64,000 nucleotides of DNA from Ganoderma boninense (Eukaryota; Basidiomycota; Agaricomycetes; Polyporales; Polyporaceae): positions 558,385 to 622,384 of the forward strand of contig PJEW03000014.1 in the NCBI GenBank assembly GCA_002900995.3. The letters are read 5' to 3'. Below, one piece after another: positions 23,075 to 33,579 of this stretch. The translations under genes were made by a program, and so were the position numbers. The stretch's first letter is position 1, and each line of letters opens with the position of its first letter. The notes below the pieces were generated by a model, which did not search any database, was not told where the DNA came from, and saw only the letters and a list, made by a program, of their open reading frames with translations.

Positions 23075-26000
23075 CTACCATATAGTCTTATAAGCGTACA
23101 AACTAGACCAGTTATTTATATAAAAGTCAATATTCTTGTCTAGTACGGTGTCTGAAGTCCAAGTAGAATCAGTTTCCCCTCTACCAAAGCCAGGAATCAA
23201 CATACAGCTTTGGCGTATAGATGAAACAGGGATGATAGATGAGGATAGTGTGTTGTCAGATCTATAATGTGGGCGCACAACATACATTTTATGGTGAGGC
23301 TCTGCAATAGACCTCAGAGACGTATACCACTCTACATATGCTAGAGGTTCAGTGGGCCAGACTGAAGGCACATTGCCCACCTGCATAGCATTGGGAAGGC
23401 GAAAAATGACCTTTACTCTGGCAATGCGGGTTCCTGAATAAAGAAACATTAGAAGCTGCTTGTTGGGTTCAAGAGAACACAGTAAAACGCACCTTGTAGT
23501 CCAGTAGATTCAGCATCATCAGCGTGGAGGATCACCACTGTGTCAAAGCGTGATGGCCGTGGTCCTGAGGCCGGAATAGCTTTGACAATATCATTTTCTT
23601 CCTCGTCATCTTCCAGTGCCTCGGGATTGAACTTGAACTGATGATAGACGTCTAGTGCATTGAAGGGAAGGGGATGCAGTGCAGCGACCCGGTTCGATGT
23701 TCGAGAAGTGAGAAAAGTGTTCAAATATTCTTTGAGTGTACGGGAAAAGAGAGGTGCATTGTGCTGAGACTCGATATAGATAATATGCTTGTTAGGATGA
23801 GAGGGGTGCTTGGGAAGACAGGGACGACGAATAGGATGACGAGGGCGTGCCAGGCTAGGATCCAAAGAAGTGACATAACTTTCAAACTGCCACATCTTCT
23901 CCTGGCGTGAAAGCCAGTTGATCATCTGTGGAAACTCATTGCGTTGGTTGGAAGCCCTCCAGCCTGCCTTCGCGAAGTCGATATGGAGGCGCTCAAACAT
24001 CTCCGTGTTGTAGTTATCGGTAGTGCCAAGCATCTTGATTGTGTCGATGTAGTGTAGAAGGGAGTGGAATTTGGGAATGTTCAGGTCGTCGCGAATACCG
24101 GCACGAATGAAGTATGCTTTGTTAGCGTGAAACTCCCGTAGTGCATCCCGCATGTAGCCAAGAGTGTCATCGTCATGGGTACTGTACTGCGCTAGATAGA
24201 TAAAGTCCAACATAGCGTGGTAGGCCAGAAGAGCTTGTCGGGGAACCCGTCCAATGAGACAGCCTAGAAGAATCTTTGCAATGTTCTTGCGTTCGGATCC
24301 TGACACCTGTGAAAGAGCAGAGATTCCGTTCTTGAAGTGACGGACACCAAACGCAGGAGGGAGCAAACGGATACGACGATCTAGCTCTGCTGGAGTGAGG
24401 ACTCAAGAACACCAAGCACAGAGGTGCTTGAATACTCCCTGATAAAGCTGATGGAGGACATCGGGAGTGATAGAGGAATGAATATCGGTATGGGGAAGAC
24501 CCTCCCAAAAGGGCCGGTACACGCTTCCTGACACCTCCTGGTCCATGCAAGCCTGGTAGAATTGAGGAATAGAGGTAGTCGCTGCTCGTGCTTCGTTGAT
24601 GATACTTGTAGTCCAAGCCTGTGTACGGGGCTCTGCTGCGGTGGAGTTCTGAAGGTCTTTGGCTGGGGCACGGCACTTGGGACAGGTTCCGTACTTTGTG
24701 CACGACACGAGACACTGTTCTGGATAGTCCGCGACATACGAGGCAAGAACAGGAAACACCAAGCGGACCGCTCCATCTCCTCCTATCATTCGAACTCCTA
24801 CTGATCCCGCCTCTCTCAAAGGCTCCAAGATAATACGCATGGACTCGTGAAAGAGGCGCTGATTGCGAGTGGTGAGCTCTCGCTGGGTGAGGCTGTCACG
24901 ATTGACTTTGTCGACAGAGAGGTAGCCTAGCAAGACACAGGGGTGGAGAGTGGGCTTTCTGCGTACAGCCTTAGGCAGGTTGCCTAGTGTGAGGTAGATT
25001 GGATATGCCGACTTTCCACCACTGAACTGGGTCAACTGCGTCTTGTCAGTGGCGAGGATGACTGGCGCAAGAGTGGCTCCAGTAGGAAGTCGAGACTGTA
25101 AACACTAAGTGTGAGTTCAAAAACTGGATAGTGATTATTGAAAGCGTACCTGGATAGCGTGCCACCAATTTCCAGTGTTCATCTCAGAATATATCCGTTT
25201 CTGTTTGGTGGAGTCCGTGAAGACGTGGCATGGCTTGTACATAAGGTATTGGGAAAGAGCAGGATCTCCCCACAGAGAGCGGATAGCGTCCAGGACGTTG
25301 CGATGTCGAATCGTAAACTTCTGGTCTGGTCGGTCCTGGAAACTGAGTCGCTTCTCGTACCACTGTCCCGCACGCTCAGGTATAGTTCCAATGAGATCTA
25401 GCATTGCTCGGACTGTATCGTAGGACAGGCCGAGGCTCTCTCGAACCTGCAATGGCGGAAAGAATTAATCAGAGGGCAACTATTCAAAAGGCTGAGACGC
25501 ACCCCAGGTATTCGAAGAAAACGGTCGAACACCTTGTGTCCAGGCTCTTCACGAACAAACCAGTTGGCCACTTCCCAGTCTTTTTGTGATGCAAAGGGGT
25601 AGAAGGGATTGTGGGGAGGAGAAGGGTGCTCTTCATCTGCCATCTCAACGTCAGAGTCTTCGGCCTGACGATCTTGAAACATGTGCTTCCACCGCTCATG
25701 AAGCGTGACGTTCATTTGGATGAGCCTCCCTGCTGTGGGATGATCCTCGATTACTCGTGTGTCTTCATCATCGTCAAGTGTTCGATAATTGTGCGAGGGG
25801 ACAGGACACGCAGGACGGGATGAAGGGCCAGGTTCCCCCAGGGCAGGAGGTTCCAGTGCAGCAGCGATGGGAGAAGGCATGAAATGGTAGATGTCGTTAG
25901 AAGGGAATTCATCCATCAAGTACTCAGGATCTTCTTCATCCTGTAAGAGAGCCTCGAAGGTCCCAGTTTGAACCGCCTCAGCTTCTTGGAACAGTTCCCC

Positions 26001-26156
26001 TCCCTCCCTCTCCAAGTCCAGCGCCCGCAGCTTCCCTCGCCGATACCAGGAGCATGTTCGTGCCTTTGCTAGGTGGCAGTTGCGGCCCTGTTTGGTGGTA
26101 AACACCTTAGGACAGACGGGACAGCAGAGATCGTCTTCCGCAGACATATCAGCCAT
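23075..26156 (-). pseudogene. Plavaka transposase (CACTA-like), nearly intact, one nonsense codon
   Basis: A four-exon minus-strand gene: exon 1 26156-25503, exon 2 25446-25150, exon 3 25095-23493, exon 4 23433-23075, with introns 25447-25502, 25096-25149 and 23434-23492 (54-59 nt, GT...AG). It starts MADMSAEDD, although an in-frame ATG exists upstream at 26246. An N-terminal zinc-finger-like CCPVCPKVFTTKQGRNCH comes first, followed by KSAYPIYLTLGNLPKAVRRK, a GDGAVRLVFPVLASYVADYPE block, a CPKCRAP knuckle, a DVLHQLYQGVFKHL block and FERLHIDFAKAGWRASNQRN. The Asp/Asp/Glu-bearing blocks of Plavaka transposases all look present. The only lesion I see is a TGA at 24403-24405 inside exon 3, after HLCAWCS, probably a former CGA. 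It lies inside the split KDZ gene on the opposite strand. Confidence 0.85.
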
Positions 26157-28463
26157 GTCACTAGCACGCAGGGGGTCGACAGAGGATAAAGGAAAAAAAG
26201 GTTGTGATTCTGCGGTAAACAAGCCAGATAACCAATCTATCTGCACGTGTCCTACTCCTACGGTATCGAAGTGACTGCGTTAACGCACACAGACTGGCAC
26301 AACACCTCCACAGGAGCACAAACAACGAGAACCTCAATGAGCAGCACAAAAAGGGAGGACTGCGACGTCACGCAGTAGGCGTATGTACAGAACTGAGACA
26401 AGTTGAGGGAGAATAGGAACGTTTCTAGGAAAAGGAGAGGACCTGGCTGGCTTACGTCGCACAGCCGTCGAAGGACACGTGGAGAGGAATATCTCGCGAT
26501 TGGAACCCGCCGTCTACGATGTGGGATGGACGAGGAGGAAAAGGATGCGAGGAGCGCACAAGGAGGAGGCGATGCTTGCGTAAATCGGGAGGTGCAATGG
26601 CAAGACCAGCAAGGAATCTGCCACTCACCGTAATAGAGCCTCGAGGGCTGCCGAGCTCGACACCCTAACTTTCCACGTGCATTACTATCTGCAAATCTCC
26701 TGTGTGGCTGAAACGATCTTGAAAGGGGGGGCTAAAACGACGTTGAAGGTGTGGCAGAGTGAGAGCAAGGTGGACGAGAAGGGGACAGAGTCACAACATA
26801 GGGCAGAAACAGGACGGAGGTGGCTCAAGACATGTGGCGCGAGGAAGCAGGGGATTCACAGCGTAGGTGGCGGTCGGCAGCCGAAAGGTCGTGGTTGATC
26901 TGGGAAGCTGAGCAACGTCAGCCTGGAATGCACAAGGGCTGAGAGGGTGATTACGCACCTTGTCTTCCAGAGGGATGATCGTCAAGTCCTTGTCAGGCAT
27001 CCCTAGGTCGTGCTTGAGCTTCGCGAGGCTTGGCAGGGGAATGCGATGGAGATCCGAGGTCTTCATCTCCAATGTCGTCGTCATTCCCGCCATCCAAGAG
27101 ACCACTCGTCGAGGAGCACGACGCATGCGTGGGGAACTGCATGGTCGAGAGGTTTGCGACGAGGTGCATGCGTACCGTGAACACGTCGTCTGTGCCCTTG
27201 CCCTGGAGGTAGCCGGGGGACAGTGAGCCGGGGCCTGACGGCGTTGGTGACGAAGCGTGCCACCCTCGCTGCACACGGTCCACGGGGGAGATTGGGTTGG
27301 CTCCACGAGGATGACGGAGCCGGCGAGCTTGGATATTTAGGGACAAGGATTGTCGAACGGCGTCTCCAGCTTGCTGAACGCGATCGCAGGGACCTGAGGC
27401 ACAGGATAGGAGATATTGGGCTAGGTCGGCGTGTGCGCACTGGCCCATGGTGTATGGATGGGACGCACCTTTATTGCCGGTTTACTCTCCCCTGTGTGCA
27501 GCACACCACCCACCTCACCGCCGTTCCCTTCGCGCAGTACGACTCCTTGGGTTGAGGTATTCGAGGTGGTCCCGGCAGGGACTGTGTTCATCTGCTAGTG
27601 TCACGAGGGCGGCGTGGCTGATTGCGAGGGAGGGAAGTGTCAGAGGGTGCGTAACTTCGACGTGCTTGGGCGCCGGCACCATGGTGCCGGCGCCCAAGCA
27701 CTTCCAAAACAGGTGGAGACTTGCGACGTACTCGACAGAGATCTTGAAACTTGATCTACAGTGAGTGAGAGCGGAGGCGCAAGAGGCCGTGCCCTCTCGG
27801 TGTGTTCTCTGAAGAGGCTGGCAGGTAGTTGGTACAGTGGTGGAAGGAATGGGGCTTGGAAAGGCACAACCGACGTGGGCGTTGGGGTTGAACTTGCGCA
27901 GCTTGAGGAGGGTGACAAGAGAGCGGTCGGGATTGATGGCCAAATGTGTGCGTGGCGCGTCCAGGACACTCGATGATGGGTGAGGATGGTGGAAGGGACG
28001 GGGAGGATGACTGAGGGGATGGAGAGCGCGACGGAGAAGACAAAGTCCGAGGCGCCCATTCAGGGCGAAGGACGCTGGCGCTAAGTCCTGAGCGCCGAGC
28101 GCCGAGCGCTGACCGTCCGCACGGGCGCCAAGTTCAAGCTCCTCACCTTTGCGCGTACGTGTGCGCACCACGCGACTCTCACCCTCTTCTCACCATCTCT
28201 GGGCCCTCTAGCTTCCCATTCTCAAGCTCTGTGGATTCGTCGGCTCGTCCCGCATTCGCTGACAAAGCGCTCTTCGCTCGGCTGTTTGGCTAGCTAGCCC
28301 TCAAGACTGTGTCTGTCTTCGCCTGGACGGCTTGGACGCTGGCACGCGCGTGCCGGCGCTGTTTATCTTCCCAATTTGGAACAGCTTTACGCGCCCCTTC
28401 GCCGTCCCACCCCTTCCACCTCCCTTCTTTCTCGCGCTTTTCCAGTGCCCTGCGAACGGAGCG
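26157..28463. other. Unassigned 2.3-kb region with weak gene-like segments
   Basis: On the minus strand a segment near 26963-27055 reads SDLHRIPLPSLAKLKHDLGM...IIPLEDK, followed by a good intron donor (GTGCGT) and possible acceptors, and upstream frames at 27081-27448 stay open. On 27515-28171 a long minus-strand frame is Ser/Pro/Arg-rich and may be chance. I recognise no family. A perfect 40-bp palindrome lies at 27662-27701. It probably belongs to the DNA transposon interior that also holds the Plavaka gene. Confidence 0.35.
27662..27701. repeat. Perfect 40-bp palindrome
   Basis: GTGCTTGGGCGCCGGCACCA followed directly by its exact reverse complement, with no spacer. It is GC-rich and could extrude a cruciform. 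A partial echo, GGCACGCGCGTGCCGGCGC, occurs near 28344-28362. Confidence 0.9.
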
Positions 28464-29560
28464 ATGATGGTGAGAAAGCCGTTTACTTAGCCATACATCT
28501 TCCCTTCTGACGGTTCTTTCGCAGGATACGGTTCTACGCCTCTCACCTGATCAAGCGCGGGCCCTTCGAGCCGTCCTTGGTGAGGCTGATCTGACAAGCT
28601 GGCCCATTCTCGTGCTGCTTCTCCACGAGCTTAGCGCGAAGCCCCATCTTCCCACTTCTCTTCTCACACCGTCGGCTACCCCTCGGCCGCCGATCCACGA
28701 GCCAACGCCCTGGTCGCAAACCTCGAACGCTTCAGTGTCCGCCGGGCAAGGAGAAGGTCGAGTTGTGACGGATGATGGGGACCCAGAGGTACGTTTTATT
28801 TGTGGTTCAAGCTTGCATGTCCGCGTCCCTGACACGAAGAGGCAGCGGACGCCTCGCTTTCGTCGTCAAGAAACCCCTTCTACCCTGCCGTCGCTCTCCC
28901 CTCCTTCGGCCTCTCAGTCGCTGGCCCCCACTGTGTCGTCGTTCTCTGCGCAGCCCTACGTAAATTCCACGCAATTCGTCTTCGCGCTCGGCGGAGCAAG
29001 TGCTCAAGTACAGGCGTCGCTCAGAACGGGTCGAGCAGGCCGACGATCAGCGGCTCCACCTGCCCCACACCCTGTCCAGCACCACTCTCAGCCTCCTGCC
29101 CATGCTCCCCCACCACCAGCTCCCGTCCATGCTCCTCCGCCAGATGCTGCCCATAATCCCCCACAAGAGGACGTCGACGAGAACGGAGAGGCGGAGGTTG
29201 GCAACCCGCAAGGAATCAACCACGACTTGGGTGAGCTCCTCAATATCTTCGGACCAGTGCTCCCTCCCCCCGCCCAACCGCGATGCCCCCGAGGCGGCAT
29301 TGCTATCACGCGTTCGAAGGAGCCTCAACAGGCTTACTCGCTGGTTCCGACGAGGGAGCAGGTCGAGAGGCTCGAGCGGGAGGGGCTGGATAAAGACCTC
29401 AGTATTCCCGGTGCAGACCAGGTCGACAACCAGAAGACTACCTTTCAAACGATTGCGTATGTTGCGTCTTTCGAGACTTGTCTCCATTGTTACTGATTAT
29501 TACAAACTGAACAGAAAATCTAGCTACAAAATGCAACTTACGCTTTCTACACCTTCGGTA
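28464..29560 (+). CDS. Unrecognised spliced gene with proline-rich centre
   Basis: A gene model that holds together: exon 1 is just ATGATG (28464-28469), intron 28470-28524 (GTGAGA...TTTCGCAG), then a continuous frame from DTVLRLSPDQARALR at 28525. It runs through a Pro/Ala/His-rich middle (APPPPAPVHAPPPDAAHNPP near 29100-29160) to SLVPTREQVERLEREGLDKD and QVDNQKTTFQTIA at 29456. An intron follows (29457-29514, GTATGT...TACTGAT...AACAG), then a short exon reading KSSYKMQL. A further optional intron (28791-28841, in frame) may exist. I recognise no domain. The last exon merges without a visible border into KDZ sequence near 29545, so the true 3' end may have been lost or replaced. It could be an accessory gene of the Plavaka or KDZ element. 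Confidence 0.45.
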
Positions 29561-30433
29561 GATGACTTTGACGATCTAGACCTTTCTGCCATTGCTATCG
29601 ACTCTCGGATATGTATACCTAGTCTCGCACGACCTCACAGAGCTCGCATCCAAGGAACTCCAGCTCCGGGAAGGCCAGCTGAATGATTGCCTCCAGGGCA
29701 TTCGGACGGCAATTGCGTACAAGTCCTTACTGTATCGTACGAAGGTCCGGAAGGCCGGATCGTACCGGAACAAGCTCAGGAGCTTTGACGAGATCCGGAC
29801 GACAGACGATGGGCTTATGAAACATGTCCGGGCTTACGGACAAGCCCGGAAGGCCGCCACACGTCTTTTCGAGGACAACCCGGTCGACCCGGAATCGAGG
29901 GATCAGCGCGCCATGTTCCTCGCGAGATACAAGGAGATCCGACGTGAAGATCTCGGTGTAACGACCGCTGTCTTGGAGCAATTCACGCATGGCTTGCGGA
30001 ACATACATTCCTCTTGGATTTGGCATGTGGAAGACTCTGATGTGGCCCAAAATACTGCTTGGCTGCAAGAATGTGAGTGAGGCTACCTCGAATGTATCAC
30101 ATCGTCTGACATGATATGACTCAGTTCGACGGATGCTATGGCTTCGGGCGTACGCAAGAAAGTGCCGATGGGATGAGGAAGTTATTCTGGTTCCTTCGGA
30201 AATGGAATCAACGGTTCGGTATTTCCAAACGCAGTCCGGACGGGTGGCAAACGTGGTCGGAGGCCAGTCCTACACCTGGGCACAAAGCTTACGCCCTCCG
30301 ACAGGCTTCAATGTGGGCTAGCCTTTGCACACATGCCTCGGACACCTTTACCAAAGCCCGGAGCATGCACGTGTTGAAGCCGGACACGATGGAAGCAGAC
30401 GTAGGACCTGTCCTTGTAGATGTGTCAATGTAG
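29545..30433 (+). pseudogene. KDZ transposase, C-terminal part
   Basis: Starts around VDDFDDLDLSAIAIDSR (29558-29608), changes frame, and continues as LTELASKELQLREGQLNDCL, FRRMLWLRAYARKCRWDEE and VPSEMESTVRYFQTQ, all typical of the C-terminal part of KDZ transposases and the cysteine-cluster proteins linked to them. An intron lies at 30073-30124 (GTGAGT...ACTCAG). A second frameshift near 30238 moves into KAYALRQASMWASLCTHASD. It should join directly to FGRRWDEP at 22897, so about 6.6 kb was inserted between them. Confidence 0.8.
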
Positions 30434-31043
30434 TGTTCAGCGACGAGAGCACAAGCCGGATATGACTACTCCGAGCCACCGTAGGTGAATCAAGACGCTC
30501 GGAGCAGTCCGGAACGTCTGTGAGGAGCGAAACCCCTGGGTTGTCCGAGATAGCCGGAAGGGCTTGGAATGCATCCGGAGCACGGGCAGCGGCCATGTTG
30601 TCTGCCTGGGCAACACGGCTCATTAAAAACACAACACATATCGCTCCGTGGGACCTTCCTCTTGTCGGAGAGGAGTCGCCGTCATCGGAATCGACGTCGA
30701 ACACTTTCTTTGATGGAAGGGAAGGACTACATAACATGCAACGTGCGCAATGGAGTGTACATTCGTTTTCTCTAGGGTCGGGACCTCCGAACTGGCGTTT
30801 ATATCAAGAGAGAGGGTTGGGAGATGGGGCAAACATAGTGGCGATATGGACTGGACTACAGTGCACTGGTACAGACGACATTCGTATGCGCGAAGATGCA
30901 GACACATTGTAACTAACTCATGCTTTCCTATGTACATGGAATGATCAGCACGAGCGGGATGACAAACAAATTGTATGAAATGAGCGTACTTGCGTCTCAG
31001 GTCTCCTATGGACCTGGCTAGCATATATCGCATGCGGTAGAGC
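30434..31043. other. Spacer downstream of the KDZ C-terminal part
   Basis: An open plus-strand frame at 30520-30912 (with NASGARAAAMLSAWATRLIK) could be a further KDZ exon, but I cannot show it. There are many TCCGGA words. Nothing else is recognised. Confidence 0.35.
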
Positions 31044-31672
31044 TTAGTCAAGACCAACGAGAGGGGAGTTGCCCCACTCAGGTCCCCAATACACGCCGTG
31101 GGTCTGAACGATAGAGACTGGGAAGTGTCAGACGACGGTTAAAAACATAGTAGGACACTTCAATGCGACTTACAGCTCGTCGCAGCATCATGAGAATAGT
31201 CCGAAAACTCCTTAAGCCTCGCTGAAGCTTTCTTGTGAGCAGCCAATGCCGCCTGGTACTCGGGGCTGTCGGTGGTGATTTCCCCCCGAAGGCATGCTTG
31301 AAGGTTGGCTTCATAGGTTTCGGAAGCCTCCTCCGAAGCCTCCCGGAGGCGATGGAGCTTCTTGGTGCAATGGTCGAGTGCACGGGTACGACTGAGGCGG
31401 GAATAATCTTCCCAGAAGTGGCGTAGAACGTTGGCGGAAGGGCGCTGGTCGTTTGGCTGCTCCAGCAAGAACCGGTACACGGCACGGAAGTAGTCGTCGA
31501 GGTCTAGTGTTCCGTAGAGACGGGGGATAGCGCCGACGTGGTGTAGGAAAGTGGAAAGTAGGTGGGACACCTGGGAGATGTTGTATGCATAATTGGGATG
31601 GCGAAGGTCGCAGACGAAGCGGTGGAGATTCTCATCGACTGGCAACGGGGGCAGGTCAGGAAGGTCGGACAT
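31044..31672 (-). CDS. Two-exon small gene, unknown family (copy 1 of 2)
   Basis: Exon 1 31672-31174, intron 31118-31173 (GTAAGT...CCCAG, phase 1), exon 2 31117-31044, giving 190 residues with no stops. It starts MSDLPDLPPLP and contains FRAVYRFLLEQPNDQRPS, LRHFWEDYSRLSR, a helical KKLHRLREASEEASETYEAN segment, and ends with FSIVQTHGVYWGPEWG in exon 2. The same layout (MSDLPD start, FCAVYNWFRGQPDAVRPS, LREFWKRYSKESRE, IV.ANGFYCALE end, intron at the same place and phase) is found at 44905-45589. I recognise no named domain. It is predicted soluble and mostly helical. Both copies sit next to transposon remnants, so it is probably cargo or an accessory gene of a DNA transposon. An intact frame and splice sites suggest recent selection or recent movement. 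Confidence 0.7.
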
Positions 31673-32035
31673 TGCTAATAAGGGGGATGGTAGGGCAATG
31701 TGGGATGAACACTGGTACGGGGTAGGCAGGCAGCAGTATTTAAGTGTACCTTCTTCAGGGTGGACAAGCTGACGGGACTTGGCATGGGACGGGTGCTGCG
31801 GCCACGTCCGGGAATGGAAATGGAACTACCAGCGTAGGAGGGAGAAGCACGATACCGTCCGGAAGATGACGTGAGGAGGCCGAAAAGATCCTCGGTGATA
31901 ACGGGATCATGTAGCGCCTCCAGACCGAGATGTGGATTCGAAACACTGATAACGGTGCGCAGTTAGAAGAGAGATCACTGTGTCTTGCACTGTGATCCCG
32001 CGACCAGCTCTATACGCCGCTCAACACACCCGACC
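31673..32035. promoter_or_regulatory. Shared upstream region of a divergent gene pair
   Basis: About 360 bp between two start codons pointing away from each other (31672 minus, 32036 plus). A minus-strand TTATTAG just before the first ATG could be a splice acceptor for a 5' leader intron. No clear TATA box is seen. A bidirectional promoter is an inference from layout only. Confidence 0.35.
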
Positions 32036-32806
32036 ATGCTCCATGTCCCCCACAACCCTCCTGAGAGCCCGGATCACCCCCCCGCCAGCCTTGCACTTTG
32101 GGCGGCACGAGCAGAGGTGCTTTCAATACTGTTACGCATCCGGAAGGCGATCGTCGCCCGTCCGAAGAGTCCGGAAGACCTGACGAACCGCAGATGGGAC
32201 TATTGCATTGCTCGAGAACTGGTAAGCACTCTGGTCCAGATTTATAACGATCCGGAAGAAGATGCAGGCTACTGATAATGCCACAGTGGATGGCCATACA
32301 TGCGAGCGGATTAGCGGTCGCAATCAGCAATCAGCCTTCGACCGAACCAAGGACTTCAAATGGCACTGAAGTTTGTGTGCCTCTAACGATCCTGTTGGAC
32401 GGAATTGAGTGGAAGGGACGCAAGATGAAGTTTTCGTTGGATAAAGTCGACATCGTCGCCTTCCTGCAGGCGACGGAAGAGCTCCACATGGCCGTCCCTC
32501 CGAACCCCCACATGTGGGGATTTCCGGAGTGGTGGCACCCAAACGGTTGGGTTCCTGGGGGTACGGCAGTGCCAAGGTGGTGGTACAACCCTCCCACCGA
32601 AGTTGTAAGTTCGAAATATAGATGGTGTTCCACACGTCTGATGACTGCAATAGGCTCCACCACTTCCTTATTTTTCCGAGGACCTGGAGGCATGGCGTAA
32701 TGAGGTGAACGAGAGCATCGAAGCATCGGGGCGACAAATCGAGGCCAAGCGGCAGGAACTCCGAGCAGTTGACGTCGCTCTTAGGGGAGGGTGCATGGAC
32801 GGCTGA
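32036..32806 (+). CDS. Three-exon gene, 218 residues, unknown family
   Basis: Exon 1 32036-32221, exon 2 32287-32604, exon 3 32654-32806. The introns (GTAAGC...CTGATAATGCCACAG, and GTAAGT...CTGATGACTGCAATAG) are both phase 0, and all exon lengths are multiples of three, which strongly supports the model. The protein starts MLHVPHNPPESP, has LWAARAEVLSILLRIRKAIV, then LTILLDGIEWKGRKMKFSLD, a Trp/Pro-rich patch (HMWGFPEWWHPNGWVPGG) and a charged helical end (FSEDLEAWRNEVNESIEASG). I recognise no family. It is divergent from the 190-residue gene at 31044-31672, and both probably belong to the KDZ-type element whose TCCGGA-rich end follows. Confidence 0.65.
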
Positions 32807-33024
32807 ACGAAGAAATGCGAATGAGGAAAAGGGACTCAAGCCAGGAGGGTGTATATACTGCTGTATATAGAAATGTACTGCACGCTTGAGAATTGATAGA
32901 CATGCACCTGCACGCACATGCTGGGGCCTAGGGCATATACCCAGAAGTGCGGATGGAATGAGACTCGGAAGACAGTCCGGTACTCCGGAAGGCAGTCCGG
33001 TACTCCGGAAGACAGTCCGGACGG
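32807..33024. repeat. TCCGGA-rich subterminal zone of the host DNA transposon
   Basis: Four closely spaced copies of a CAGTCCGGTACTCCGGAAG-like unit lie at about 32970-33020, continuing a pattern of TCCGGA words seen from 29750 on. Repeated short motifs near an end are typical of transposase binding zones. The Ty3 family C element is inserted immediately to the right, so the end itself may lie beyond 44682. Confidence 0.45.
33020..33024. other. Target-site duplication, left (GACGG)
   Basis: GACGG directly before the 5' LTR is repeated exactly after the 3' LTR at 44683-44687, marking the insertion of the family C element. Confidence 0.9.
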
Positions 33025-33506
33025 TGTTACGAATGCATAGTAAGCAGGCTTACTACATCCATACTTTTCCCTTTCATTACTAAAGACCTATTACATTAAG
33101 GAGTAACCACGTACATAGCACCCAGGATACGGCACAGGGACCACAGCCCACAGTAACCAAGTACATAGATCACAGTACACAGCCCGCAGTCCGCAGCCCG
33201 CAGTCCACAGCCCGCAGTCCGCAGCCCGCAGTCCGCAGTCCATAGCCCTGAACCTATAGCTACAGTCACTACATACATAGCCTGAAACCTTAGGATCCTA
33301 CATGTATATAAGGGGCGACACCTCAGCAGTGACCCCCAGTTTTCAGTCTCTTGTCTATCTAGCTACTGCTCTGCGAGCAGTACCTTCATACCCCTACGTC
33401 CTCTAGACCTAACAAGTCTAGTATCCAAACTCTAGTCAGTCACTAGTCTTTGGTCTAAACGGCCTAACCTATTGAACTGTAAGTCCACTAGGTTAAGGAC
33501 GTAACA
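33025..33506 (+). repeat. 5' LTR of family C
   Basis: 482 bp, TGTTACG...CGTAACA. U3 holds a tandem of CCGCAGT/CCGCAGC heptamers (about 33180-33240). A TATATAAG box is at 33305-33312 and the inferred transcript start is at 33338. The R/U5 part carries TCTAGACCTAACAAGTCTAG-type palindromes near 33404-33423. Confidence 0.95.
33305..33312 (+). promoter_or_regulatory. TATA box of the family C LTR promoter
   Basis: TATATAAG, 33 nt before the predicted transcript start (33338). The same spacing is seen in the family A LTR (33 nt) and nearly so in family B (35 nt). Confidence 0.7.
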
Positions 33507-33508
33507 TT

Positions 33509-33520
33509 AGACTGAAAACT
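33509..33520 (+). other. Self-priming primer-binding site of family C
   Basis: AGACTGAAAACT, two bases after the LTR, is the exact 12-nt complement of AGTTTTCAGTCT at 33338-33349, the predicted 5' end of the element's RNA. This is the Tf1-type mechanism, in which the transcript's own 5' end folds back and primes minus-strand synthesis instead of a tRNA. Confidence 0.85.
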
Positions 33521-33579
33521 CTGCGCTCCACCTTTTCAGGTGCAGAGAACCCACACCACCAGGGACTGTTGTTATAGCT

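Noticed and set aside
27515..28171. 218-codon minus-strand frame as a real gene
   Set aside because: Ser/Pro/Arg-rich, crosses the 40-bp palindrome and shows no domain. It is kept only as part of the unassigned region.
33180..33245. CRISPR-like or centromeric array from the CCGCAGY repeats
   Set aside because: The unit is only 7 bp, there are no spacers, and the array lies wholly inside an LTR.
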